Shown one piece after another: positions 7,587 to 17,070 of a stretch of DNA of 64,000 nucleotides (within the stretch, counting starts at the first letter, position 1; each line of letters starts with the position of its first letter). Under the pieces are notes generated by a model that did not search any database, was not told where the DNA came from, and saw nothing but the letters and a program-made list of their open reading frames with translations. The stretch covers positions 10,220 through 74,219 of the forward strand of contig CAMYAM010000009.1 in assembly GCA_947253875.1 (NCBI GenBank), in the 5' to 3' direction. Origin of the DNA: an uncultured Fastidiosipila sp. Lineage in GTDB: Bacteria > Bacillota > Clostridia > Saccharofermentanales > Fastidiosipilaceae. The position numbers were made by a program, and so were the translations under genes.

Positions 7587-9428
7587 ATGAGAAAAATAAA
7601 TTTAAGAAAACGTTTTTATAACAGTGATTTTGCTAGTAAAATTGTTTTGGCTTTGATGCTAGCTTTAATTTTAACTGCTCTGATTACGTTAGGTATTTTT
7701 TCATACACAGCAAGTATAATTTACACTCAGAACACTACAAATGAAAATAAGAAGAATGCTGCGTATCTTGCTGAAATAAATGCTGCTCGTTATGTGGGTG
7801 AAATAGATCAAACTACTTATGATAAATTCATGGATAACGCTAGTAATCTTTTAGACTCAGTTGTTATCGTTTATATGTATAGAGAAAATTATTTTGATAT
7901 AAATTACACTTCAGACATTAATAACTTACCTGCAAATTATATAACTGATGCTAAATCTTCAATTGAAGAATACAATGTTGAGATTATGAATCAGAAGATA
8001 ACATCTTTTATTAAAAATATTGGTATAAATCAAAATAAAAATTTATTTGTTGGTTATCCTATAGTTGCGATAGATAGTTATAGCAAAGCGAGCGTAACTA
8101 TTGGATCTGTGTATATTATTACTGATTTAAGTAATTCAGATAATCAATTAACTAACCTTAATTTTTCCCTTATTTTAGCTAGCTCACTAACATTTTTAAT
8201 TATATTATTTCCACTTTTATATTTATTAAGAAAACTAATACAACCTTTGATAACTACTAGAGACATTGCGTATGCTATGAGTAAAGGAGATTATTCTAAT
8301 AGAGTTAAAGTAAAAACAATGGATGAAGTAGGTGAGCTTGCAACTGCTATTAATGAATTAGCTGATGATTTAGATGAAACTTTATCAAAATTAAATGATG
8401 AGAAAACACGTTTGCAAAAACTTATTAACTCCTTAAGTGAAGGTATCTTAGCAGTGGATGCTGATATGAAATTAATGCATATTAATCCTGCATTATTTGA
8501 GTTATTTAACCTAGAAAACTTTAGTGATGAAGAAGCAATGGAGAAAATTATCAATGATTGTTCATTAAGCGAAGATATCATACAAGTTATTAGGTCTGGG
8601 ACTAGTAGGGTCCACAAAGTTAAGCATAGAGATAAAGTTATTCAGATTCAACTAGATGGCCTTATAGGTGAGAATATAGAGAGTAATGGTGCTGTTGCTT
8701 TGTTCAGAGATATAAGTGAAAGTGAAGCTCTGGAGAAGACTAGAAAAGAATATATATCTAATGTCTCACATGAGCTTAGAACCCCTTTAACAGCCATTAG
8801 AGGATTAATTGAGCCGATAAATGATGGTCTGGTTGAAGAAGAATTAATTAAACGAAAATACTACAAGATAATTTTAGAAGAAACTATGCGTCTAAGCAGA
8901 TTAATAGATGATATGTTAGCACTATCTGGACTACAAAGTGGACAACTTAACTTTGAACCTGAAAGGATTAATTTACATAATCTGCTCCAGGAAATTAAAT
9001 ACAAATACGAAACACAAATGCTAAATAAAGGTATTGAATTTATCACACCAAAAGATGACACTGTTTTACCAGATGTCTTTGTCAACAAAGATCGATTGGA
9101 ACAAGTTATTGTTATAATATTAGATAATGCCATGAAATATACTAAAGAATTTGGAACAATAAGAATTGATTTTGTTGATGATAAGAAAAAATTAAATTCT
9201 ATAGTTATGAAAATATCAGATAATGGTACTGGTATATCAGAAACAGATTTAAACCATATTTTTAATAGATTTTACAAAGGTAATAAGTCAAGAGGTAGGA
9301 GTGAAGGAACAGGCTTAGGACTGTCAATTGCTAAAGAGTTATTAGAAATAATGAATGAAAGAATTTGGGTTGAGAGTAAAGTTGGCGAAGGTAGTAGCTT
9401 TTTTGTGACTATGAAAACTTATAATTAA
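7587..9428 (+). CDS. Membrane sensor histidine kinase with HAMP and PAS-like domains
   Basis: About 613 residues from ATG 7587, which has GGGA upstream; an in-frame ATG at 7554 would add 11 residues without a ribosome-binding site. Order: TM1 (about 18-40), extracytoplasmic sensor (about 40-195), TM2 (about 198-217), HAMP (VKTMDEVGELATAINELA), a PAS-like segment (ILAVDADMKLMHINPALFEL), the dimerisation domain with His near residue 395 (VSHELRTPLTAIRG), and the ATPase domain with N box (VIILDNAMKYTKE), G1 (ISDNGTGIS) and G2 (GTGLGLSIAKELL). The architecture is that of WalK/PhoR/ResE kinases. It partners the regulator encoded just upstream. Confidence 0.93.
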   Translation: MRKINLRKRFYNSDFASKIVLALMLALILTALITLGIFSYTASIIYTQNTTNENKKNAAYLAEINAARYVGEIDQTTYDKFMDNASNLLDSVVIVYMYRENYFDINYTSDINNLPANYITDAKSSIEEYNVEIMNQKITSFIKNIGINQNKNLFVGYPIVAIDSYSKASVTIGSVYIITDLSNSDNQLTNLNFSLILASSLTFLIILFPLLYLLRKLIQPLITTRDIAYAMSKGDYSNRVKVKTMDEVGELATAINELADDLDETLSKLNDEKTRLQKLINSLSEGILAVDADMKLMHINPALFELFNLENFSDEEAMEKIINDCSLSEDIIQVIRSGTSRVHKVKHRDKVIQIQLDGLIGENIESNGAVALFRDISESEALEKTRKEYISNVSHELRTPLTAIRGLIEPINDGLVEEELIKRKYYKIILEETMRLSRLIDDMLALSGLQSGQLNFEPERINLHNLLQEIKYKYETQMLNKGIEFITPKDDTVLPDVFVNKDRLEQVIVIILDNAMKYTKEFGTIRIDFVDDKKKLNSIVMKISDNGTGISETDLNHIFNRFYKGNKSRGRSEGTGLGLSIAKELLEIMNERIWVESKVGEGSSFFVTMKTYN

Positions 9429-9490
9429 CAACTAATTATCAATTAATAGCAACAATAAAATTAACAACTATTCAATTAGGAGTGTTTTTA

Positions 9491-10198
9491 ATGAATGAAG
9501 ATAATTTAATAAGATTAAATAAATTTATAGCATCTCAGGGTGTTTGTTCGAGGAGAGAAGCAGACAGACTAATAGAAGCTGGTCAAGTAAAAATAAATGG
9601 GAAGATTGCTACTCTAGGCGACAGAGTTTCTACTGATGACGAAGTTGTAGTTAATGGTAAAAATATTTCTAGTAAGGATATAGCTAATATATATTTAGCT
9701 TTTAATAAACCTAGAGGAATTGTTTGTACGAGTTCTAGAAAAGAAGGTTTGAATATTATTGATTACATTAATTTCCCGGAACGAATTTTTCCTGTAGGGA
9801 GACTTGATAAAGACTCTGAAGGATTAATACTTTTGACTAATGATGGATCTATAGTTAATAAAATGATGAGAAGCTCGCAAAATAAAGAAAAAGAGTATTT
9901 AGTTAAGGTTGATAAAAAGATTACGAAAGAATTTAAAGATAAAATGGAGTCTGGAGTTTATATTCTTAATCAATTTACTAAACCCGCTAAGCTTGTACAA
10001 GTAAATGAAAATGAATTTAAATTAACTATTACCCAAGGGTTAAATAGGCAAATTAGAAGAATGTGTGAAAGCTTGGGGTATAATGTATTAGAACTAAAAA
10101 GATTAAGAATTATGAACATTGACTTAGGAAATTTAAAAACTGGTGAATGGAGATATATTAAAATAAAAGAGCTTAAACAATTACTTTCACTATTGTAA
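9491..10198 (+). CDS. rluB: RsuA/RluB/RluF-family pseudouridine synthase
   Basis: About 235 residues. An N-terminal S4 RNA-binding domain (IRLNKFIASQGVCSRREAD) is followed by the catalytic domain with the family motif GRLDKDSEGLILLTNDG, whose Asp is the catalytic nucleophile. RQIRRMCESLGYNV near the C-terminus is also diagnostic. By family, it isomerises a uridine in 23S rRNA (B. subtilis RluB acts at position 2605 in E. coli numbering); the precise site is inferred. ATG 9491 is chosen because AGGAG (9478-9482) lies 8 bases before it. Confidence 0.9.
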   Translation: MNEDNLIRLNKFIASQGVCSRREADRLIEAGQVKINGKIATLGDRVSTDDEVVVNGKNISSKDIANIYLAFNKPRGIVCTSSRKEGLNIIDYINFPERIFPVGRLDKDSEGLILLTNDGSIVNKMMRSSQNKEKEYLVKVDKKITKEFKDKMESGVYILNQFTKPAKLVQVNENEFKLTITQGLNRQIRRMCESLGYNVLELKRLRIMNIDLGNLKTGEWRYIKIKELKQLLSLL

Positions 10199-10233
10199 TT
10201 TTAGTATTGTGAAAGGTAGAAAGGCAGATTATA

Positions 10234-10986
10234 TTGGAAAATTTTAATGATCTAATTATTTATGAGGATAACCATTTATTAGTTATTACCAAGCCTGCAG
10301 GTGTTTTGTCACAAGAAGATTCTAGTGGGGATCAAGATATTCTCAGTATGGCAAAAGAGTTTATTAAAAAACGTGATCGAAAACCTTTCAATGTATATTT
10401 AGGCCTAGTTCATCGTTTAGATAGAAATACTGGTGGGGTAATGTGTTTTGCAAAAACATCAAAAGCTGCCAAAAGATTAAATGAGCAGATAAGGAATCAT
10501 GGTTGGCAAAAACATTATTTAACAATGACAGAAAAAGTAAATAAAAATGATTCGCTACCTATTAATACAAATGAATGGTTAAAATTAGAAGATTTCTTGA
10601 ATAAAAATCATGAACTTAATATAAATAAAGTGGCTCATAATAATAAATCTAAAGATACAAAAAAAGCGGTGCTTTATACTAGAGTTTTAGCAAATTCAAA
10701 AATTAAAAATAAGGAAATAATTTTGAGAGAGAATAAACTAATAACGGGAAGAAGTCATCAAATTAGAGTTCAATTAGCTAGTAGAGGCGAAAAAATTTTA
10801 GGCGATTATAAATATGGTGCAAGTCATGACTTTAATATACCAGCTTTTTTCTTAGGGCTATGGGCGTATAAATTAACTTTAGAACATCCAACAACAAAAG
10901 AAATAATAACTTTTATAAGCTTACCTGATCCAGTAGGACCTTGGACAGAATTTGCTGAGTATTTTACAAAATTAAAAGATCTATAA
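10234..10986 (+). CDS. RluA-family pseudouridine synthase
   Basis: About 250 residues with the RluA/RluD catalytic motif VHRLDRNTGGVMCFAKT (Asp catalytic), an N-terminal YEDNHLLVITKPAGVLSQ and the C-terminal TGRSHQIRVQLAS motif. No S4 domain precedes the catalytic domain, unlike canonical RluD. The start is TTG 10234, with AGAAAGG upstream. It lies 35 bases after the RluB-type gene, so two rRNA pseudouridine synthases are adjacent. The target could be 23S rRNA or tRNA. Confidence 0.9.
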   Translation: MENFNDLIIYEDNHLLVITKPAGVLSQEDSSGDQDILSMAKEFIKKRDRKPFNVYLGLVHRLDRNTGGVMCFAKTSKAAKRLNEQIRNHGWQKHYLTMTEKVNKNDSLPINTNEWLKLEDFLNKNHELNINKVAHNNKSKDTKKAVLYTRVLANSKIKNKEIILRENKLITGRSHQIRVQLASRGEKILGDYKYGASHDFNIPAFFLGLWAYKLTLEHPTTKEIITFISLPDPVGPWTEFAEYFTKLKDL

Positions 10987-11049
10987 TTAAAACTTTTATT
11001 CTTCATTTGACTAGAATAAATAACGATTATAAAAAGAAAGTAGGCAAGC

Positions 11050-13668
11050 ATGAATAAAATATTACTAGTAGATGGTCACTCAATAGCATATAGAGCTTTC
11101 TATGGACAGGCTAGATCTGGACAACTAACAGCTCCAGATGGAACTCCAACAGGAGCCGTTTATACTTTTCTGAACATGCTGTTAAGATTTATAGATCAGA
11201 TAGAACCTACACATATTGCTGTTCTATTCGATACTGCAGATCCAACTTTTAGAACAGGAGCTTACGCAGCTTATAAGGCTAATAGAAGCCAAATGCCTGA
11301 TGATTTAATCGTTCAAATGCCAATTATTACTAAAATTCTAGAAGCTATGAATGTTAAGGTTATTTCTAAATCTGGATATGAAGCTGATGATTTAATTGGT
11401 ACATTGTCTCTTAAATTTGCTGATAAAAATAACCATGTTTATATCTTAAGTGGTGATAGAGATGATTTTCAGTTATTAAGTAATAATATTAGTCAAATTT
11501 ATCCTGGTCAAAGAGGAAAAACAACTGTATATACACCAGAAAAAGTTAAAGAAGATTATGGAATTGAAGTAAGTCAAATAGTTGATATGAAGGCTCTAAT
11601 GGGAGATAGCTCAGACAATATTCCTGGAGTTAAAGGTATTGGTGAAAAAACTGCAGTTAAATTATTGCAAGAGTATCCAACTCTTGATGAGATTTATAAC
11701 AATTTAGATTTAATAAAAGGTTCAAATCAGAAAAAACTAGAGAATGGCAAAGAAGTTGCTTATTTATCTTATGACTTAGCAAAAATTGATAGAAATGTCG
11801 AAATTCATTGTACTTTAGATAATCTTGCAAAACAAAGCCCAAATAAAGATGAATTAAGTGACATTTTTATTAAATTAGGCTTTTCCTCGTTGATAAATAA
11901 ATTCGATTTAGAAGAAATTGTTGAAGAAAAAATTGATTTTAAGCGACAAGATGTTAAAGTGTATGAGTTTGATAAGGATAAGCTGCTTGTTAAGTTTAAA
12001 GATAGTAAATTTGTGATTCTAAATTTAATTAAAAGTAAAAATAGTGAACTTTATACCATAAGCTTGAATAATACAATTGATCAAATTTTTGTCGCAAGTT
12101 TATCTAGAGAAGAATTGTACGAACTGTTTATAGATTTTGAGAAACAGAATGTTGTTTTAGTAGCTTACGATTGGAAGTTATTGTTTAAAAAACTAAATTT
12201 ATTTATTCCTAATAAAATTGTAGATTTATCAATATTAGCATATTTATTAAATTACGAAGTTGATGGTAAAACTGAAAGTGAAATTTTCTCAACAGTAATG
12301 AATCGAGAAATCTTACTTGCTAATGTAATCGAACATGAATTAGATAAAATAAAGTTAGATAAAGGAATTCTAGATATTATTAGTTTAGCGTCAGAAAGTG
12401 TAGTTTTATACGATAAACTCAATGCAGACTGTAACGAAAAAGATCTTTTAGATTTAGCTGAAAATATTGAATTTCCATTAATATCTGTTATAGCAAAAAT
12501 GGAAGTCTTAGGCGTGAAAGTTGAAGCTAATATTCTGAAAAAACTTGGTGATGAATTTCAAAAAACAGCGGAAGAACTTGCTAGCAGAATTTATACTGAA
12601 GCAAATTATGAATTTAATATTAATTCATCAAAACAATTAGCTGAAGTGTTATATGAAAAAATGGGTATAGTTTCAAGTAAGAAAACTCCGAGCGGTGCTT
12701 ATTCTACAGCAGCTGATGTTCTAGAAGATTTAGCTGTAGTTCATCCGATAGTTAATGAAGTATTAAATTATAGAAAGGTTACTAAGTTACAATCTACTTT
12801 TACAGATGGCTTGATTAAAGAAATTGCTGAAGATGGAAGAATTCACTCTATTTTCCATCAGAAACTAACCACAACTGGTAGGCTAAGTAGCTCAAATCCA
12901 AACTTACAAAATATTCCTAGTAGAGATGAAGAAGGCAGGAAAATTAGGAAAGCTTTTGTACCTAAACCAGGTTATAAGTTTATAGATGCTGACTATAGTC
13001 AGATAGAGCTAAGATTACTGGCTGAATTATCAGGTGATAAAACACTCTTGGATTACTTCCAAAATGATAAAGATATTCATACAGAAACTGCTGCTAGTAT
13101 ATTCAAAATCCCGGCTGAAGAGGTAAGCCATATGCAAAGATCTATGGCTAAAACAGTAAATTTTAGTATAATTTATGGAATTTCAGCATATAGTCTTTCT
13201 AAAGACTTGAAAATTTCTGTCAAAGCAGCAAATGACTATATTGATGCTTACTATGAACTGTTTAGCGAGGTTAAACCTTATATGCAAAGTTTAATTGATT
13301 TTGCTTATGAACATGGTTATGTAGAAACCTATTTTTCACGTAGACGTTATATACCTGAGCTTAAAGATAAGAACTTTAATAAAAGAAAGTTTGGTGAAAG
13401 AGCAGCTATGAATGCTCCAATTCAAGGTACAGCAGCAGATATTATGAAATTAGCTATGATTAATTTATCACAAGCTATAAAAAAAGCTAAACTTGACGCT
13501 GAGATTTTAATCCAAGTTCACGATGAAGTTCTCATTGAAGTTAAAGATGAAGATGTAACAGCTTGTCAAAAATTAGTTAAAGAAGTCCTTGAATCTGTTA
13601 TGGATTTCAGAGTACCTTTAAAAGTCGATGTTCAAACCGGCGAAAACTGGTATGAAAGTAAAGATTAG
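11050..13668 (+). CDS. polA: DNA polymerase I
   Basis: The 872-residue family A polymerase fills gaps and removes RNA primers. The N-terminal 5' nuclease domain (1-290) has LLVDGHSIAYRAFYG, SGYEADDLIGTL and the helix-hairpin-helix MGDSSDNIPGVKGIGEKTA. The central segment (about 300-470) corresponds to the 3'-5' exonuclease domain but lacks the DxE (ILNLIKSKN occupies that place) and the other acidic residues, so proofreading is probably absent, as in B. subtilis and Taq. The polymerase domain has TTGRLSSSNPNLQNIP, motif A DADYSQIELRLLAELSGD, the O-helix RSMAKTVNFSIIYG and motif C QVHDEVLIEV. It shares a transcription direction with coaE 18 bases downstream. Confidence 0.97.
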   Translation: MNKILLVDGHSIAYRAFYGQARSGQLTAPDGTPTGAVYTFLNMLLRFIDQIEPTHIAVLFDTADPTFRTGAYAAYKANRSQMPDDLIVQMPIITKILEAMNVKVISKSGYEADDLIGTLSLKFADKNNHVYILSGDRDDFQLLSNNISQIYPGQRGKTTVYTPEKVKEDYGIEVSQIVDMKALMGDSSDNIPGVKGIGEKTAVKLLQEYPTLDEIYNNLDLIKGSNQKKLENGKEVAYLSYDLAKIDRNVEIHCTLDNLAKQSPNKDELSDIFIKLGFSSLINKFDLEEIVEEKIDFKRQDVKVYEFDKDKLLVKFKDSKFVILNLIKSKNSELYTISLNNTIDQIFVASLSREELYELFIDFEKQNVVLVAYDWKLLFKKLNLFIPNKIVDLSILAYLLNYEVDGKTESEIFSTVMNREILLANVIEHELDKIKLDKGILDIISLASESVVLYDKLNADCNEKDLLDLAENIEFPLISVIAKMEVLGVKVEANILKKLGDEFQKTAEELASRIYTEANYEFNINSSKQLAEVLYEKMGIVSSKKTPSGAYSTAADVLEDLAVVHPIVNEVLNYRKVTKLQSTFTDGLIKEIAEDGRIHSIFHQKLTTTGRLSSSNPNLQNIPSRDEEGRKIRKAFVPKPGYKFIDADYSQIELRLLAELSGDKTLLDYFQNDKDIHTETAASIFKIPAEEVSHMQRSMAKTVNFSIIYGISAYSLSKDLKISVKAANDYIDAYYELFSEVKPYMQSLIDFAYEHGYVETYFSRRRYIPELKDKNFNKRKFGERAAMNAPIQGTAADIMKLAMINLSQAIKKAKLDAEILIQVHDEVLIEVKDEDVTACQKLVKEVLESVMDFRVPLKVDVQTGENWYESKD

Positions 13669-13686
13669 TAATTAAGAAGGATAATT

Positions 13687-14355
13687 ATGTTTGTTTTAGG
13701 AATTAGTGGTGGAATCGGTAGTGGAAAAAGTACTGTTGCCAACATATTAAGAGCACACGGATTAACAGTTTTGGATGCGGATGAAATATCACATGAAGTG
13801 ACCAAAGCAGGAGGTTCTGCTTTATCTGATATTATTGATGTTTTTGGGCCAGAATATATTGATGAAAACGGAGCATTAGATAGAGCCAAAATGGCTGAGA
13901 AAGTTTTTAAAGATAGCAAGAGCTTAGATATTTTAAGTCTAATAGTCCACAGAAAAGTTTTTAACGAAATGGATTATAGGCGTAAATTATTAAGAGAAGC
14001 TAAAGTTAAAGCTGTTGGAATGGATGTTCCAGTACCTGCTAAAGAAGGTTTTTTAGATAAGTGTGATCAAGTTTGGATTGTAAGCTCTGACGATACTTTA
14101 AGGATAGAACGTTTGGAAAAAAGAGGAATTCCTAGGAATGATGCTATACGTAGAATAAATATTCAATTGTCTCAGGAAGAGTATGCAAGTCTAGGTGATA
14201 TTGTCATAGAAAATAATAGTGATATAAGAAGTTTAGAAAGTAAAGTTATTGAGCTGATTAAATCAGAACTAATTTCACGAGGTATAGATCTTTCAATAGA
14301 TTATGATTATTGTAATAGACTTGAGCAAGAAAGTCGTTCTGAATTACACGATTAA
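13687..14355 (+). CDS. coaE: Dephospho-CoA kinase
   Basis: It phosphorylates dephospho-CoA in the last step of coenzyme A synthesis. The P-loop GGIGSGKST is at residues 8-16, and the family motif LDADEISHEV follows. The lid region has RIERLEKRG, and LGDIVIENNSD is typical of the C-terminal part. The protein is 222 residues, slightly longer than the usual 200, with a charged tail. It lies 18 bases after polA with its own AAGAAGG, the classical polA-coaE pairing (mutM being absent between them). A bidirectional terminator follows. Confidence 0.94.
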   Translation: MFVLGISGGIGSGKSTVANILRAHGLTVLDADEISHEVTKAGGSALSDIIDVFGPEYIDENGALDRAKMAEKVFKDSKSLDILSLIVHRKVFNEMDYRRKLLREAKVKAVGMDVPVPAKEGFLDKCDQVWIVSSDDTLRIERLEKRGIPRNDAIRRINIQLSQEEYASLGDIVIENNSDIRSLESKVIELIKSELISRGIDLSIDYDYCNRLEQESRSELHD

Positions 14356-14360
14356 GAATA

Positions 14361-14391
14361 AAAGGCCATCGTAAAGATGGCCATAATTTTT
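14361..14391. terminator. Terminator between convergent coaE and ychF
   Basis: GGCCATC (14364-14370), loop GTAAA, GATGGCC (14376-14382). A-rich on the left and T-rich on the right, it could serve both strands. Confidence 0.8.
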
Positions 14392-14444
14392 CGTGTGATT
14401 TTTATGTGTAATTTTTGCATATGCAATTAAGATGAATTACAAAA

Positions 14445-15536
14445 CTATACATTGAATCTAAAAAGAATTACATCTCCGTCTTTTACAACATATTCTTTAC
14501 CTTCGGATCTTACTAATCCTTTAGCGCTACATGCAGCCATAGAACCTTCTTCGATTAGGTGAGAAGATTCAACAACTTCAGCACGAATGAATCCGCGCTC
14601 AAAGTCAGTATGAATTTTACCCGCAGCTTGTGGAGCTTTCGTACCTTTAGTTATGGTCCAGGCTCTACATTCATCTTCACCAGCCGTTAAGTAGGAGATA
14701 AGACCAAGTAATTCGTATGAGGATTTAATGATTTTGTCTAATCCTGATTCTTCCAAACCTAATTCAGATAAGAACATTTCTTTTTCTTCAGGATCTAATG
14801 TTGAAATTTCCTCTTCAATTTTTGCGCTAATGACAATATATGCTGAGCTTTCATTTTCAGCTTGTTTTGCTACTGCTTTTACATGAGGGTTATCGGAATA
14901 GTCAGAAATTTCATCTTCAGATATATTAGCAACATAGAGGATAGGTTTGGCTGTTAGTAAGCTTAATTCGCTATAGAACTCTTTTTCATCATCCTCTACG
15001 ATAAAAGTTCTGGCTGATTTACCATCAGCAAAATGTGCTTCTAATCTTTTGGTGAATTCAAGTTCCGCAGCTTTGCTTTTATCGCCTTTGGCCTGTTTTG
15101 CTAGCTTAGCATTATGTTTTTCAATCCACTCCAGGTCAGCTAATACTAATTCGGTACTAATAATATCTATATCTCTTTCAGCATTAACAGAATCATTAAC
15201 ATTAATAATATTGTCATTCTCAAAACATCTAACAACTTGAAGAATTGCATCAGTTTCTCTAATGTTTGCTAAAAATTGATTACCTAAACCTTCGCCTTTG
15301 CTAGCACCGGCAACCAGTCCAGCAATATCTACAAATTCTATCTTTGCAGGAACTCGACTACGTGTATTATACATTTCACTTAATTTATCTAATCTTTCGT
15401 CTGGTACATCAACGACGCCTACATTAGGTTCTATTGTTGCAAATGGGTAATTAGCACTTAAAGCTCCGGCTTGTGTAATTGCATTAAATAATGTACTTTT
15501 ACCAACATTTGGTAGTCCGACTATACCTAAATTCAT
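14445..15536 (-). CDS. ychF: Redox-regulated ATPase/GTPase YchF (OBG family)
   Basis: The 363-residue Obg-family P-loop NTPase binds ribosomes and prefers ATP. G1 is GLPNVGKSTLFNAIT (6-20), G3 DIAGLVAGASKGEGLGNQF, and the ATP-type specificity position is in LYVANISEDE rather than NKxD. The C-terminal TGS domain (about 280-363) includes TAGEDECRAWTITKGTKAPQ and ends VVKDGDVILFRFNV. It is one of only two minus-strand genes in the window. The divergent gap to the next gene (15537-15711) has AT-rich candidate -10 sequences for both directions but nothing I can assign firmly. Confidence 0.96.
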   Translation of the reverse strand: MNLGIVGLPNVGKSTLFNAITQAGALSANYPFATIEPNVGVVDVPDERLDKLSEMYNTRSRVPAKIEFVDIAGLVAGASKGEGLGNQFLANIRETDAILQVVRCFENDNIINVNDSVNAERDIDIISTELVLADLEWIEKHNAKLAKQAKGDKSKAAELEFTKRLEAHFADGKSARTFIVEDDEKEFYSELSLLTAKPILYVANISEDEISDYSDNPHVKAVAKQAENESSAYIVISAKIEEEISTLDPEEKEMFLSELGLEESGLDKIIKSSYELLGLISYLTAGEDECRAWTITKGTKAPQAAGKIHTDFERGFIRAEVVESSHLIEEGSMAACSAKGLVRSEGKEYVVKDGDVILFRFNV

Positions 15537-15711
15537 ATACTATCCTCCATGAATAAATCAAATATTATACTTAAGTTATGTTGAGTATCTTAATAACCTC
15601 AGCTATTATAGCATTTTAAACTTCTAACTTTGCATGAATTAATCAAGCATTATAATACATGATATATTCAATTGTGATAATATAAACTCATTAATTTTTA
15701 GGAGAAATTTT

Positions 15712-16935
15712 GTGTATAAAATCAATTTACCTGTATTATTTGGATTAGAATCTGTTGTTAGAGATGAACTATTTGATCTTGGTTTTGAAAAGAAAAACAT
15801 AGAGATCGGAAATGGTAATGTCCAAATAAATTTAGAACAGAATCAAAACGCTATCGCTAAGGCTGTGGCCTTGTGTAATGTACATTTACGCTGTGCCGAA
15901 AGAGTTGAGTTAGTATTTGCAGAATTCAAAGCTGATGATTTTGATGAGCTTTTCGATAAGGTAAAAGCTTTGGATTGGTCGCAATGGATTCCAGAAAACG
16001 CCGCATTTACAATAGATAGATCAAATACACACAAGTCAAAGCTTTTTGCTCCATCCGCAATTCAAAGTACTATAAAAAAAGCTATAGTTATTTCTCTAAT
16101 TGAATCAAGAAAATTAAATAAAGACGCTATTTTAAAGGAAGATAAAAATCTCTTAGATTTACATATTGCTTATGAAATTATTGATAATAAAGTACGTTTG
16201 AGTTTCAATACTTCTGGACTAGGTTTGCATAAACGTGGATATAGACTAGATAGAAATCAAGCTCCTATTTCAGAAACACTAGCAGCTGGTATTATTAAAT
16301 TGAGTCAATATGATCCTTTAAATAATGAAGTGGTTTATGATGTTTGTTGTGGATCTGGAACTTTTCCAATTGAAGCAGCAATGATTGCTTACAATATAGC
16401 TCCAGGATCTCGACGAGAGTTTACCGCAGAACAGTGGCCTTTCATAGGTCCAGAAGTGTTCAAAACAGTAAAAGAAGCAGCTATTAGTGTTGAGGTTTCA
16501 AGAGGAGAGATTAATCCTGATAATATTAAATTTGCAGGTTCAGATATTGATGGGAAAAGTATCAGCATGGCCAAAGCAAATGCTAGACGGGCTGGTGTTA
16601 GAGAAGTTATTGATTTTAGAGTTTTAGATTTGCATGAACTAAAAATTGCTAATCTTAAAAAATATTTTAAAAATGATAAATTCTTATTTTTAGCAAATCC
16701 GCCTTATGGAGAACGGATGTCTGATGAAACTGAAGTAATTAGAATCAATCAGGGAATCGCAAAGTTGGTTTTTTATCCTAAAACAAACTTTACTAATCCA
16801 GGTGTTCGCTTGAGTATTATTACTGCAAGTGATTTTGAAAAAGATACAGGCCATAAGGCAGATAAAAGACGTAAATTATACAATGGTATGATCAGAAGCA
16901 CTATGTATCATTACTTTAGACAGAAGTATGTTTAG
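15712..16935 (+). CDS. THUMP-domain rRNA (guanine-N2)-methyltransferase (YpsC/RlmL N-terminal type)
   Basis: The 407-residue SAM-dependent methyltransferase has an N-terminal THUMP RNA-binding domain (about 1-165), then a UPF0020 methyltransferase domain with SAM motif VYDVCCGSGTFPIEAAMIA and the N6/N2-G type catalytic motif FLANPPYGERM. It corresponds to the N-terminal half of E. coli RlmL and to B. subtilis YpsC, which modify 23S rRNA guanine. GTG 15712 is used, with AGGAG 8-12 bases upstream. A short coding region of YifB type follows after 135 bases. Confidence 0.9.
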   Translation: MYKINLPVLFGLESVVRDELFDLGFEKKNIEIGNGNVQINLEQNQNAIAKAVALCNVHLRCAERVELVFAEFKADDFDELFDKVKALDWSQWIPENAAFTIDRSNTHKSKLFAPSAIQSTIKKAIVISLIESRKLNKDAILKEDKNLLDLHIAYEIIDNKVRLSFNTSGLGLHKRGYRLDRNQAPISETLAAGIIKLSQYDPLNNEVVYDVCCGSGTFPIEAAMIAYNIAPGSRREFTAEQWPFIGPEVFKTVKEAAISVEVSRGEINPDNIKFAGSDIDGKSISMAKANARRAGVREVIDFRVLDLHELKIANLKKYFKNDKFLFLANPPYGERMSDETEVIRINQGIAKLVFYPKTNFTNPGVRLSIITASDFEKDTGHKADKRRKLYNGMIRSTMYHYFRQKYV

Positions 16936-17070
16936 AGTTCTATATCATTATCTTAAATTTTTAAAATATATTTAGACTAAAATTTTGTGATTTGTTTTTA
17001 CTTTTTGTATAAATTTGTTGCAAATTTAAAAGGTTATTATTTACTAACATATTTCCAAGGAGGAAATTTT

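Noticed and set aside
16987..17070. Upstream extension of the ComM-type protein
   Set aside because: AAGGAGG lies directly before the ATG at 17071, and the extra residues do not match the family N-terminus.
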